From NCBI GenBank assembly GCA_013112685.1, contig JABFGC010000001.1:744001-808000 (forward strand): a stretch of DNA of 64,000 nt, written 5' to 3'. This stretch comes from Chloroflexota bacterium (GTDB lineage: Bacteria > Chloroflexota > Anaerolineae > Anaerolineales > Villigracilaceae). Below are positions 38,949 to 49,654 of the stretch, piece by piece. The position numbers were made by a program, and so were the translations under genes. Within the stretch, counting starts at the first letter, position 1, and each line of letters opens with the position of its first letter. The notes under the pieces are model-generated. The model did no database searches. It saw nothing but the letters and a program-made list of their open reading frames with translations, and was not told the DNA's origin.

Positions 38949-39714
38949 ATGCTGAAAATCCAAAACCTCTCCGCCTCCTATCACGGACATCAAGTCCTGC
39001 ATAACGTCTCCTTCGACGTGAACAGCGGCGAAGTCCTCGCCCTCATCGGTCCGAACGGCGCGGGCAAATCCACCATCATCCGCGCGGCAAGCGGCGTGAT
39101 TCCGTCCACGGGCGGCGTCCGCACCAACGGCGACGACTTCCACTCACTCTCGCCCATGCAGCGCGCGAAATACATCGCCGTCGTGCCGCAGGCGATTTCC
39201 CTCCCGCCCGCGTTTACGGTCTGGGAGACGGTTTTGATGGGACGCACGCCCTATTTGGGATTTCTCGGCAACGCCTCTTCCCACGACGAGGAGTTGGTCC
39301 GCCAAGCCCTGAGCCGGGTCAACGCCCCGGGTTTGTCCGACCGGCGCGTGGGCGAACTCTCCGGCGGTGAGGCGCGGCGCATTTTGCTCGCCCGCGCCCT
39401 GTGCCAGTCCACGCCGATTCTCCTGCTCGACGAACCGACGGCGCATCTGGATTTGCAATATCAAGTCAGTTTATTGGAATTGATCCGCGAACTGGCGCAT
39501 GGCGAGAATCTTGCCGTGCTGGTCGCCATGCACGATCTCAACCTTGCCGCCCGTTACGCGGATCGCGTCGCCCTGCTCGTCGGCGGTCATCTCACCGCCA
39601 TCGGCTCGCCGCGCGAAGTGCTGACCCCCGAAGCGATTTCACAGGCGTACTGCCTGCCGGGCCCAAGTCGTGGAGCATCCCTTCATGGATGCGCCACTGG
39701 TTCTGCCGAAATAA
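38949..39714 (+). CDS. btuD: Cobalamin ABC transporter ATPase (one frameshift)
   Basis: ATP-binding subunit of about 255 residues. Walker A GPNGAGKSTIIRA, Q-loop VPQAIS, signature LSGGEARRILLARALCQ, Walker B ILLLDEPTAHLD and H-loop AMHDLNLAARYADRVALL are all present. The frame breaks ten codons before the end at GGGCCC (39659-39664); reading GGACC gives CLPDQVVEHPFMDAPLVLPK and a stop at 39712-39714. The start MLKIQNLSASYHGHQ at 38949 is chosen because the upstream in-frame text is a dispersed repeat. Confidence 0.9.
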
Positions 39715-39801
39715 TGTCATTGCGAGTGGCGCAAGGCGTCACGAAGCAATCTCCACATTCCCAGGGGGTTGCTTCGTCGCTTTACTCCTTGCAACGACAT
39801 G
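39715..39801. repeat. TGTCATTGCGAG...CGACATG composite palindrome (family G)
   Basis: TCATTGCGAGTGGCGCAAGG, then GAAGCAATCTCC and GGTTGCTTC, closing with CTTGCAACGACA. A second copy lies at 40964-41080. Confidence 0.85.
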
Positions 39802-40563
39802 TCAACGAACAAAATAAATCACCGCCACGATCACGCCGATCGTCACCACCGTCCACCGCAGCGTGGACGGTTTGATTTTGCCCGCCAGTTTCCCGCCCAG
39901 CCATCCGCCCAGCAGCGCGCCAACCGCCATCACCAACGCGGCAGCCCACAGCACCTGCCCGGAAAACAGGAAATAAATCGCGGCGGCAATGTTGACCGAG
40001 AACGCCACCGCCTGCTTCAGCGCGTTGAGGCGCGTGAGCGAGTCTTCCAAGGTCAAGCCGAGAGCCGAAAGCACGATCACGCTCAAGCCTGCGCCGAAAT
40101 ACCCGCCGTAGATCGAAGCCAGCCCGACCGGCAGCCAGGTGATTTTTTCCAACTGCGAGCCTTGTCCCGCCGCCATGCGCCGCGTCAGCCACGCGCGGAC
40201 GGGGTCTTGAATCGCCAGCAGGATGCAAGCCAGCAGAATCAAATATGGCACGAGTTCCGTGAATAATTTCTCGCCCGTTTGCAGGAGCAAATATCCGCCC
40301 AGCACGCCGCCGATGACGCTGGCAGGGACGATCAGCCATAATCTGTCTTTTTGTCCTTTCAGGTCGTTCCATTGCGCCAGCGTCCCGCCGAAGTAGCCGG
40401 GGCAAAGCGCCACCGTGTTGGTCACGTTTGACGTCACGGCGGGAACGCCGAGAAACGTCAGCATCGGAAACGTGATGAGCGTCCCGCCGCCTGCGAGCGC
40501 GTTGACTCCGCCCGCCGCAACCGCGGCAAGCGAGGCAAGGAGATAGTCGAGGGGTGTGAGCAT
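39802..40563 (-). CDS. TSUP family transporter (TauE/SafE-like)
   Basis: Membrane protein of 253 residues with about eight helices. The two half-repeats of the family begin with similar glycine-rich text: [41 protein letters not shown] and [40 protein letters not shown]. These proteins export or import small organic or sulfur oxyanions. The substrate cannot be told. It stands alone on the minus strand, back to back with the T-box leader of valS. Confidence 0.88.
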   Translation of the reverse strand: MLTPLDYLLASLAAVAAGGVNALAGGGTLITFPMLTFLGVPAVTSNVTNTVALCPGYFGGTLAQWNDLKGQKDRLWLIVPASVIGGVLGGYLLLQTGEKLFTELVPYLILLACILLAIQDPVRAWLTRRMAAGQGSQLEKITWLPVGLASIYGGYFGAGLSVIVLSALGLTLEDSLTRLNALKQAVAFSVNIAAAIYFLFSGQVLWAAALVMAVGALLGGWLGGKLAGKIKPSTLRWTVVTIGVIVAVIYFVR

Positions 40564-40611
40564 GGATGGAATTCCTTGGATTGGGATGGGGCAAGTATAG
40601 CACCTTCATTC

Positions 40612-40640
40612 TTGACGCCTTCCGCTCTCCGGCATATAAT
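40612..40640 (+). promoter_or_regulatory. Promoter of the valS T-box leader
   Basis: TTGACG, 17-base spacer, TATAAT. Best sigma70-like consensus match in the window. Confidence 0.8.
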
Positions 40641-40758
40641 CCCCGCCATTCAGAAGTAGTACGCGCCCGGCAACCTGATAGAGAAGGATGTGATTGGTGG
40701 AAGCATCCGCAGGGAAACAGCGCCGAAGTCGTCTGAACCCATTGGCGAAGAAAGCCAA

Positions 40759-40784
40759 TTTACTGATCACTGATTACTGATCAC
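40759..40784. repeat. ACTGATCACTGATTACTGATCA (family B) in the T-box leader
   Basis: Three copies of CTGATCA/CTGATTA, positioned between stem I and the T-box domain. Confidence 0.8.
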
Positions 40785-40856
40785 CGGCAACTAGACCGCC
40801 ACGGGAGCGCCCGTTATAGCAAAGGCTGATGATAGTCGGCTGCAAAGAGCGTTTTC

Positions 40857-40889
40857 CCCTTAGTGACCTTCGTGTCCTTCGTGGTAAAA
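40857..40889. repeat. CCTTCGTGTCCTTCGTGG words (family J) in the T-box leader
   Basis: AGTGACCTTCGTGTCCTTCG directly precedes the conserved T-box sequence. Confidence 0.7.
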
Positions 40890-40963
40890 CGAATTGAGGT
40901 GGTACCGCGGAGCGAGCGCTTCGTCCTCATGCAGGATGGAGCGTTTTTGTTTTAATTTTTTAT

Positions 40964-41080
40964 ATGTCATTGCGAGTGGCGCATTGCGCCACGAAGCAAT
41001 CTCCCCATTACCATGAGATTGCTTCGTCGGGACACTTGCCCAGTACGCAAGTGCTGGGAGAGCGCCCTCCTCGCAATGAC
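40964..41080. repeat. TGTCATTGCGAG...CTCGCAATGACA composite palindrome (family G)
   Basis: Perfect 12-base outer arms, inner GTGGCGCATTGCGCCAC and GAAGCAATCTC/GAGATTGCTTC stems. It sits between the T-box terminator and the valS start, with a GAGGAGAATG start context just after. Confidence 0.9.
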
Positions 41081-41093
41081 ATGAGGAGAATGA

Positions 41094-43841
<2,748 letters not shown>

Positions 43842-43848
43842 GAAAAGA

Positions 43849-43881
43849 AGACCTCCGAGTTCTCTGAGAACTCGGAGGTCT
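43849..43881 (+). terminator. Terminator after valS
   Basis: AGACCTCCGAGTTCTC and GAGAACTCGGAGGTCT form a 16-base perfect stem, followed by GGTTTATG. The T-run is weak. Confidence 0.65.
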
Positions 43882-44008
43882 GGTTTATGAGGAAGTCCGG
43901 GCGTTAAATGACAAACCCTCCCCGAATCAACGACATTCATCACTAAACCTTCCGCGCCGCTTCATGTATCTTTCAGGCTGGAAGTTAATTCACCCAGGAG
44001 AACCAATC

Positions 44009-44200
44009 ATGACCATGAAGATCAACGAAGAGTGCATCGCCTGCGGCGCGTGCCTGCCCGAATGCCCCACCCAGTCCATCAGCGAGGGCGACGGCATCAC
44101 CTACGTCATTGACCAAGCCACCTGCGTCGAGTGCGAAGGACACCACGATTCGCCCAAGTGCGTCTCCGTCTGCCCGGTGGATTGCATCGTCAAGGCATAA
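44009..44200 (+). CDS. 2[4Fe-4S] ferredoxin (YfhL-like)
   Basis: Electron carrier of 63 residues. Cluster ligands: CIACGACLPECP in the N-terminal half, and CVECEGHHDSPKCVSVCPVDC in the second half, whose longer spacing (CxxC-x8-CxxxCP) is typical of the YfhL/Alvin-type ferredoxins. Start at ATG 44009 with CAGGAG eight bases before; a start two codons later is possible. Stands alone between the valS terminator and the FMN riboswitch. Confidence 0.93.
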   Translation: MTMKINEECIACGACLPECPTQSISEGDGITYVIDQATCVECEGHHDSPKCVSVCPVDCIVKA

Positions 44201-44230
44201 TTGTTATAATTCGGACAACCAAATACATAA

Positions 44231-44386
44231 CCTTCGGGGCAGGGTGACGTGGCGCAGCAGCGCCATGAATTCCCGATCGGTGGTACAGCCCACGAGCCTG
44301 TTTAGGTGCATCGCTTTCCTCATTGGGAAACGGGCATGACCCGGCGCAACTCCGGGGCCGACAGTATAGTCTGGATAGAAGAAGGT
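44231..44386 (+). promoter_or_regulatory. FMN riboswitch (RFN element)
   Basis: Begins CCTTCGGGGCAGGGTGA, continues AATTCCCGATCGGTGGTACA and GCCCACGAGCC, and ends CCGACAGTATAGTCTGGATA then GAAGAAGG. These are the invariant RFN segments in the right order. It governs the ABC transporter genes starting at 44590, pointing to riboflavin uptake. Confidence 0.95.
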
Positions 44387-44423
44387 ACAAGCACAAGCCC
44401 ATGCGGGATTTGTGTGGATTCAC

Positions 44424-44458
44424 GCCCCGAAAACGTTCGTTGTTTTCGGGCTTTTCGT
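44424..44458 (+). terminator. Expression-platform terminator of the FMN riboswitch
   Basis: GCCCCGAAAAC, GTTCGTT loop, GTTTTCGGGC, TTTTCGTT. A second weaker stem-loop with CGTTTTCGTT follows at 44503-44541. Confidence 0.75.
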
Positions 44459-44542
44459 TGATGTCAATCCGCGCGCCTCGCACCTGGATCCGTGCCTGAT
44501 TCCACGCCCCGGAGATTTACCCACCCGGAGGCGTTTTCGTTA

Positions 44543-44576
44543 AGACCTGACAGGTTTTCGAAAACCTGTCAGGTCT
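44543..44576. repeat. AGACCTGACAGGTTTTC perfect palindrome (family F)
   Basis: 34-base perfect palindrome just before the ribX start. A near copy lies at 45365-45395 before ribY. Confidence 0.9.
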
Positions 44577-44589
44577 GCCGAGAAATTTT

Positions 44590-45355
44590 ATGAAAACCAA
44601 AACCCTGCAATCCCTCTCCCGCTGGCTGGGGCTTCTCTCCGTCCTGCTTGCCGTTCCGCTCTGGGCGTTGACCGTTCAACTCAGCCGCCTGCCCAAATTC
44701 ATCCTGCCATCCCCCGCAGACGTGTGGTTCCGCTTCCTCAAAGCGCTGGCGGATGGCAGCCTGCTGTATCACACCGGCATCACCCTGCTGGAGATTCTGC
44801 TCGGTCTGCTGGGCGGGGTCGCTTTTGCAACGATGGTGGGATACCTGCTCGCCAAGTCCCGCTCGCTGGAGATTGCCCTGTCGCCGTACCTGGTGGCGAG
44901 CCAGGCGATTCCCGTCGTGGCGATTGCACCCCTGCTGGTCATCTGGCTGGGGGACGGGATTCTCTCCAAGGTGGTCATCTGCGCCTTGATCGTGTTCTTC
45001 CCGGTTTTGGTCAACACGGTGGTCGGCGTGCGCGCCGTGCCGCATTCACTATATGACCTGATGCACTCCCTGCGCGCCAGCCGCTGGCAGATTTTGCTCA
45101 AACTCGAACTGCCCGCCTCGCTCCCCGTCCTGCTGGGCGGACTGCGCATCGGCGCGACGCTCTCGGTCATCGGCGCGATTGTCGGCGAATTGGTGGATGC
45201 CGAACAGGGACTCGGTTTCCTCCTGCAAGCTTGGCGATTTTCAATACGACACGTCCATGGTGTTCGTGGCGGTGTTCATGCTCATCGCGCTGGCGTTGTC
45301 GCTGTACGGCGTGGTGACGGTGCTGGAGAGAAGGTTTTTGAAGTGGCAGAAATGA
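44590..45355 (+). CDS. ribX: Riboflavin ABC transporter permease, RibX-like (one frameshift)
   Basis: BPD-type (NitT/TauT-like) inner-membrane permease of about 255 residues with six helices. LPKFILPSPADVWFRFLKALADG and the cytoplasmic loop GVRAVPHSLYDLMHSLRASRWQILLKLELPASLPVLLGGLRIGATLSVIGAIVGEL (EAA motif) identify the family. Near 45238 one extra T (TTTT for TTT) breaks the frame; without it the protein continues FQYDTSMVFVAVFMLIALALSLYGVV and stops at 45355. Uncorrected, the frame runs on into the next gene and creates a false fusion. Substrate inferred from the FMN riboswitch and known Chloroflexi RibXY systems. Confidence 0.85.
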
Positions 45356-45364
45356 TATATACCA

Positions 45365-45395
45365 GACCTGACAGGTTTCTAAAACCTGTCAGGTC
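45365..45395. repeat. GACCTGACAGGTTT palindrome (family F)
   Basis: Near-perfect palindrome between ribX and ribY; second member of the pair with 44543-44576. Confidence 0.9.
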
Positions 45396-45417
45396 CGATA
45401 ACAAAGGAGACACCATA

Positions 45418-46395
45418 ATGAAGAAAATCGTTTTGCTCATGCTTGGGCTGGCGATCAGCCTGATGGCTTGTACCGGTTCCGAGGTCCAGGATGAGGCGGG
45501 CTCGATTCGCAAGATCAAACTGCCGATGGGTTACATCCCGAACATCCAGTATGCGCCGTTCTACGTTGCGGTGGATAAGGGCTATTTTCTCGAGGAAGGC
45601 ATCGAGCTCGAGTTCGATTACTCGTTCGAGACGGACGGCATCGCATTGACCGGCGCGGGCGAGATTCCGTTCACGGTTGCTTCGGGCGAGCAGGTGCTGC
45701 TGGCGCGCGCGCAGGGACTTCCGGTGGTGTATGTGTTTGCGTGGTATCAGAAGTTCCCCATTTCGGTCGTCGCCGCGCCGGAGTTGAACATCAACGATCC
45801 CGCCGACCTGCGCGGAAAGGACATCGGGCTGCCGGGGCTGTTCGGCGCGAATTACATCGGGCTGGAGGCGCTGCTGTTTGCGGGCGGCGTGGAACCTTCC
45901 GAAGTAAGTCTCGATGCGATTGGCTTCAACCAGGTGGAAGCCTTTGCCAGCGGACAGAAGGATATCGTGGTGGTGTATGCCGCCAACGAGCCGATTGTCC
46001 TCGCGGCGCAGGGCTTTGAACTGACCGAACTGCGCGTGGCGGATTACGTCCAACTGACCGCCAACGGCATTGTGACGAACGAAGAGACGATTGCGAATGA
46101 GCCCGACCTGGTGCACAGCATGACGCGCGCCTTTGCGCGCGGCATCGCGGATACAATGGCGGATCCCGACGAGGCGTATGAGATCAGCAAAAAGTTCGTG
46201 GAAAATCTCGCCGACCAGGATAAGGATGTGCAGATGCAGGTGTTGAAAACATCCATCGAGTTTTGGCAGGGCGGGCGCATTGGCTTCTCCCGCCCGCCGG
46301 CGTGGGAGAACATGAACGACCTGCTGGTGAGGATGAAGTTGATCCCCGAACCGGTGGATTTGAGCAAGGCGTTCACGAACGAGTTTGTGCCGTAA
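45418..46395 (+). CDS. ribY: Riboflavin-binding lipoprotein, RibY-like (NMT1/THI5-type)
   Basis: Substrate-binding lipoprotein of 325 residues. Signal peptide KIVLLMLGLAISLMACTGS with lipobox SLMAC. The body is an NMT1/ThiY-like domain: LPMGYIPNIQYAPFYVAVDKGYFLEEGIELEFDYSFETDGI, GEIPFTVASGEQVLLARAQGLPVV, KDIGLPGLFGANYIGLEALLFAGGV. The start is preceded by AAAGGAG. ThiY-like proteins bind pyrimidine or thiamine precursors, but the RFN element upstream argues for riboflavin, as in RibY. Intact frame. Confidence 0.88.
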   Translation: MKKIVLLMLGLAISLMACTGSEVQDEAGSIRKIKLPMGYIPNIQYAPFYVAVDKGYFLEEGIELEFDYSFETDGIALTGAGEIPFTVASGEQVLLARAQGLPVVYVFAWYQKFPISVVAAPELNINDPADLRGKDIGLPGLFGANYIGLEALLFAGGVEPSEVSLDAIGFNQVEAFASGQKDIVVVYAANEPIVLAAQGFELTELRVADYVQLTANGIVTNEETIANEPDLVHSMTRAFARGIADTMADPDEAYEISKKFVENLADQDKDVQMQVLKTSIEFWQGGRIGFSRPPAWENMNDLLVRMKLIPEPVDLSKAFTNEFVP

Positions 46396-46402
46396 TGTAG
46401 GA

Positions 46403-47149
46403 ATGACCACCAAACCTATTCTCACCGTTCGGAATCTTTCCGTCACCTTCCCCGATAACAACGGCGGATTTGACGCGCTGGGCGGATTGTCGTTCGAGAT
46501 TCGCCCGCGCGAGTTTGTCTGTTTTCTGGGTCCATCGGGTTCAGGGAAGACCACCCTGTTGCGCGCGCTGGCGGGATTGATTCAACCCACGTCCGGCAGC
46601 GTCAACTTCATGCACCATCACCGCCCGAAGATCGGCATGGTCTTTCAGCAATCCAACCTGATGCCGTGGCGCACGGTGATGGAAAACATCAAACTGTCGC
46701 TCGAAATGGACGGGGCGGGCGAGATCAAGGCGCAGAACAAGGCGCGCGAGATGATCCGGCTGGTGGGATTGAAAGGCTTCGAGGATTCGTTTCCGCGCGA
46801 CCTTTCCGGCGGCATGGCGCAGAGGGTTGCCATCGCCCGCGCGCTCGTCCATGACCCCGACCTGCTCCTGCTTGACGAGCCTTTCGCCTCGCTGGATGCG
46901 CTCACCCGCGAACGCATGTGGATGGAGCTTTCCAACATCTGGCAGGCGAAACAGAAGACGGTCATCATGGTGACGCATTCCATCAACGAGTCGCTCTTTC
47001 TCGCCGACCGTGTGCTGGTGCTGACGAAGCGCCCCGGCAAAATCAAACTGGACGTGGAAGTTGACCTGCCGCGTCCGCGCACGGACGATATTCGTTACAC
47101 CAGTCACTTTGGAAAACTGGCAAAGAAACTGCGCGGTGCGATTGAATAG
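46403..47149 (+). CDS. ABC transporter ATPase partner of RibXY
   Basis: NitT/TauT-type ATPase of 248 residues from ATG 46403, seven bases after the ribY stop. Walker A GPSGSGKTTLLRAL, Q-loop VFQQSNLMPWRTV, signature LSGGMAQRVAIARAL, Walker B LLLLDEPFASLDALT and H-loop VTHSINESLFLADRVLVL. C-terminal DLPRPRTDDIRYTSHF is typical of the subfamily. It energises import with the permease at 44590. Confidence 0.93.
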   Translation: MTTKPILTVRNLSVTFPDNNGGFDALGGLSFEIRPREFVCFLGPSGSGKTTLLRALAGLIQPTSGSVNFMHHHRPKIGMVFQQSNLMPWRTVMENIKLSLEMDGAGEIKAQNKAREMIRLVGLKGFEDSFPRDLSGGMAQRVAIARALVHDPDLLLLDEPFASLDALTRERMWMELSNIWQAKQKTVIMVTHSINESLFLADRVLVLTKRPGKIKLDVEVDLPRPRTDDIRYTSHFGKLAKKLRGAIE

Positions 47150-47171
47150 ACTTTATCCGAATCAACTTGTT

Positions 47172-47243
47172 TATCCACGAAGTTCACGAAAAAACACGAA
47201 TTTCTTTGGCGTTTTCGTGAAAATTCGCGTTCCTCGTGGATGA
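47172..47243. repeat. TATCCACGAAGTTCACGAA...TTCCTCGTGGATGA repeat (family J)
   Basis: ATCCACGA/TCGTGGAT outer arms and CACGAAAAAACACGAA / GTTTTCGTGAAAATTCG inner words. It fills the gap after the transporter. Confidence 0.8.
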
Positions 47244-47286
47244 TTTTTTATTTTGGATAAAGCCTATTAAATCGGGTCTCCCGTTT

Positions 47287-47317
47287 TTACCATTTTCTTA
47301 GGGTTTGGGGGCATAAT
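47287..47317 (+). promoter_or_regulatory. Response-regulator promoter with putative operator
   Basis: TTACCATTTTCTTAG, ten bases, CATAAT. An almost identical box with the same spacing stands before the lipoprotein gene (49497-49527), so this is probably the binding site of the OmpR-type regulator encoded just downstream (autoregulation). Confidence 0.65.
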
Positions 47318-47336
47318 CACGCAAGGAGAACGACAC

Positions 47337-48020
47337 ATGCGAATCCTCGTCGTGGAAGATGAAGCGGGTGTCGCCGGTTTTTTGGAACAAGGCTTGAAAG
47401 AATCCGGCTATGCGGTGGATGTGGCGCGCGACGGCGCGGACGGGTTGGAATATGCGCTTGCCTACGAATACGACGTGATCGTGCTCGACATCATGCTTCC
47501 GAAAATGAACGGTCTGGAACTGTTGCGAGAGGTGCGGTCCAGGCGTGTCAAATCGCCTGTGTTGCTGTTAACTGCGCGTGACGGCGTGGACGACCGCGTG
47601 CGCGGGCTGGATGTAGGCGCGGATGATTACCTTGTCAAGCCGTTTGCGTTTCCCGAATTGCTGGCGCGCATCCGCGCGTTGTTGCGGCGTCCTCCCTTGC
47701 AAACCGGCGGGACGCTTCAAATGGGCGATCTCGAAATGGATGCGGCGAAACGCGAAGTGAGGCGCGGCGGCAGGTTGATCGAACTCAGCCCGCGTGAGTT
47801 TGCCCTGCTCGAACTCCTGCTTCGTCATCCCAACCAGGTGCTTTCGCGCACGCAGATTCTGGAGCGCGTCTGGAACTTCGATTACTACAGCGATACCAAC
47901 GTGGTGGATGTATACATCGGCTACCTGCGCCGCAAACTGGACCGGGGGGGCGACCCGCCGCTCATTCATACGGTGCGCGGCGTGGGTTTCCGCCTGAGCG
48001 GGGATGTGCGCGATGAATGA
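47337..48020 (+). CDS. OmpR-family response regulator
   Basis: DNA-binding regulator of 227 residues. Receiver domain: acidic pocket VVEDEAG, phospho-acceptor Asp in VIVLDIMLPKMNGLELLREV (about residue 51), LLLTARD and DYLVKPFAFPELLARIRALLRR. C-terminal winged helix: LSPREFALLELLLRHPNQVLSRTQILERVW and NVVDVYIGYLRRKLD. Strong ribosome-binding site AAGGAG. The kinase gene overlaps its end by eight bases. Confidence 0.95.
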   Translation: MRILVVEDEAGVAGFLEQGLKESGYAVDVARDGADGLEYALAYEYDVIVLDIMLPKMNGLELLREVRSRRVKSPVLLLTARDGVDDRVRGLDVGADDYLVKPFAFPELLARIRALLRRPPLQTGGTLQMGDLEMDAAKREVRRGGRLIELSPREFALLELLLRHPNQVLSRTQILERVWNFDYYSDTNVVDVYIGYLRRKLDRGGDPPLIHTVRGVGFRLSGDVRDE

Positions 48021-49443
48021 CCTCCACATCCCGATCCGCGCGCGGTTGACCCTCTGGTATGTGCTTCTGATGGGCGTCACCTTCACGGCGCTTTCGGTTT
48101 ACTTGCTCCTTCGATTTGAAAACAACCTGCGAAACTCCATAGACAGGTCGCTCCAGATTACAGTCGTGAAAACCATTGCCGCGCTGGACGAGGAAGATTA
48201 CAGGGAAACCGGCAAACTCACGTTCGATCACATCAATCCACAATGGGAACCCTCCGACTTCGCCATGCGGCTCGTTTCCAACCAGGGCGAGACCTGGGAT
48301 TCCTACGGCGCGCTTCAATCTGGACCGGAATGGGGCGCGCCCGTCGTGGGCTTTTCCACGCTGACAGGTTCCGGGGAAATGCCCGATTGGCGCATCTTCC
48401 GGCAGCCGGTCCTGGATTCGACCGGTCAGGTCATTGGCTGGCTGGAGGCGGCGCAATCGCTTGAAACGGTTGATAAAACCCTGGACGACCTGACCAGTCA
48501 GTTATTGCTCGGTATTCCGCTGCTGCTTCTGCTTGCGGGCGCGGGCGGTTATTTTCTGGCAAACCGCGCGCTGAGTCCAGTGGAGCAGATCACGAACGCG
48601 GCGCAGAGCATCAACCTGCAAGACCTTTCCAGGCGGATTCATTATCAAGGCGCAATGGACGAAGTGGGCAGGCTGGCTCGAACCTTCGACCAGATGCTGG
48701 CGCGCTTGCAGGATTCCTTTGAACGCGAACGCCGCTTCACCTCCGATGCCGCGCACGAACTGCGGACGCCGTTGACCGTCCTCAAGGGACAGATCGAAGT
48801 CACGTTGAACCGCGCGCGGAGTTCCGCCGAATACGAGGACAAACTGCGCGAACTCCTGGAGCAGGTGGAGCGGTTGATTCGCCTGAGCAATGCGCTGTTG
48901 TTCCTCTCACGCTCCGACCAGAACCGGGTTGATCTCAAGCCGGCAGATGTAAATTTGACCGGGCTGCTGGGTGTGCTGATCGAACAATTTCAGCCGATAG
49001 CCGATAAAAAAAACCTCAGGATTTCGACGCATCTTGCAGATGAATTGTCCGTGCGCGGGGATAACGATTTGTTGATCCGCCTCTTTATGAATTTGCTGGA
49101 GAACGCCGTCAGGTACACGCCTGCCGATGGTGAGGTGCAGGTATCGGCTGGGGGAGAAGCGGGCAGGGTTCGGGTCGAAGTGCACAACAGCGGCGAGGGT
49201 ATTTCATCTGAACATCTTCCGCATTTGTTCGAACGTTTTTATCGTGTGGATGAAGCCCGTTCGAGCCGGTCGGGCGGGAGCGGGCTGGGGCTTGCCATTG
49301 CCTATGAGATCGTCCGTTTGCATGGCGGGGAGATCGCCGCACACAGCGAACCGGGGCGGGGGGTGACGTTCACGGTATATTTGCCCGCCCGGGAAAACTC
49401 ACAACCTCATGTTCGCAGACTCAGCCCCCAGCGTGGGCAATAA
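48013..49443 (+). CDS. Sensor histidine kinase
   Basis: Membrane kinase of 476 residues. First TM helix WYVLLMGVTFTALSVYLLL, a periplasmic sensor region of about 130 residues, second TM LLLGIPLLLLLAGAGGYFLA, HAMP linker (LSPVEQITNAAQSI), HisKA with DAAHELRTPLTVLKGQIE (phospho-His), and HATPase_c with NLLENAVRYTPADG and GSGLGLAIAYEIVRLHGGE. The start MNDLHIPIRARLTLWY at 48013 overlaps the regulator stop. The signal is unknown. Confidence 0.94.
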   Translation: MNDLHIPIRARLTLWYVLLMGVTFTALSVYLLLRFENNLRNSIDRSLQITVVKTIAALDEEDYRETGKLTFDHINPQWEPSDFAMRLVSNQGETWDSYGALQSGPEWGAPVVGFSTLTGSGEMPDWRIFRQPVLDSTGQVIGWLEAAQSLETVDKTLDDLTSQLLLGIPLLLLLAGAGGYFLANRALSPVEQITNAAQSINLQDLSRRIHYQGAMDEVGRLARTFDQMLARLQDSFERERRFTSDAAHELRTPLTVLKGQIEVTLNRARSSAEYEDKLRELLEQVERLIRLSNALLFLSRSDQNRVDLKPADVNLTGLLGVLIEQFQPIADKKNLRISTHLADELSVRGDNDLLIRLFMNLLENAVRYTPADGEVQVSAGGEAGRVRVEVHNSGEGISSEHLPHLFERFYRVDEARSSRSGGSGLGLAIAYEIVRLHGGEIAAHSEPGRGVTFTVYLPARENSQPHVRRLSPQRGQ

Positions 49444-49496
49444 AAGTTCGCCGCGCGATTTTGGTTTATAGGAATAAGAATGTTCACAATCGGTTA

Positions 49497-49527
49497 TTAC
49501 CGTTTTCTTAGACCTTCTTTTTAGAAT
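49497..49527 (+). promoter_or_regulatory. Second copy of the regulator box with -10
   Basis: TTACCGTTTTCTTAG, ten bases, TAGAAT. One mismatch to the box at 47287-47301 and identical spacing to the -10, suggesting the lipoprotein belongs to the same regulon. Confidence 0.65.
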
Positions 49528-49538
49528 GAAATCAGAAA

Positions 49539-49628
49539 TTCTCTGCCGTACCAATAAGAGCAAAATCCGAAATTGCTCCTTGCGCCGGGGACGGCGGCGG
49601 CGTGAGCGTTGTCATGTACGGTAGAGAA
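49539..49628 (+). other. Structured 5' leader of the lipoprotein mRNA
   Basis: TTCTCTGCCGTAC and GTACGGTAGAGAA close a 90-base region with one G-U pair. Inside are GAGCAA/TTGCTC and a GC-rich arm. No known riboswitch family is recognised. Confidence 0.4.
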
Positions 49629-49654
49629 ATCAGAAAATAAAAAGGAGTGTAACC

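Larger units (their letters stand above)
40645..40947 (+). promoter_or_regulatory. T-box leader (tRNA-sensing riboswitch) of valS
   Basis: The conserved T-box AATTGAGGTGGTACCGCGG lies at 40892-40910. It is followed by a terminator stem CGCTTCGTCCT / AGGATGGAGCG with TTTTT at 40917-40946. The 5' part has a stem I-like segment with GAGAAGGATGTG. GTC before TGAACCC near 40728 is a candidate valine specifier. Uncharged tRNA-Val would stabilise the antiterminator and permit valS transcription. Two dispersed repeats are inserted in the leader (40759-40784 and 40857-40889). Confidence 0.9.

Noticed and set aside
44590..46395. Apparent permease-binding-protein fusion in one continuous frame
   Set aside because: The junction carries garbled sequence and an in-frame signal peptide with lipobox in the middle. 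Removing one T at about 45238 gives two normal proteins.
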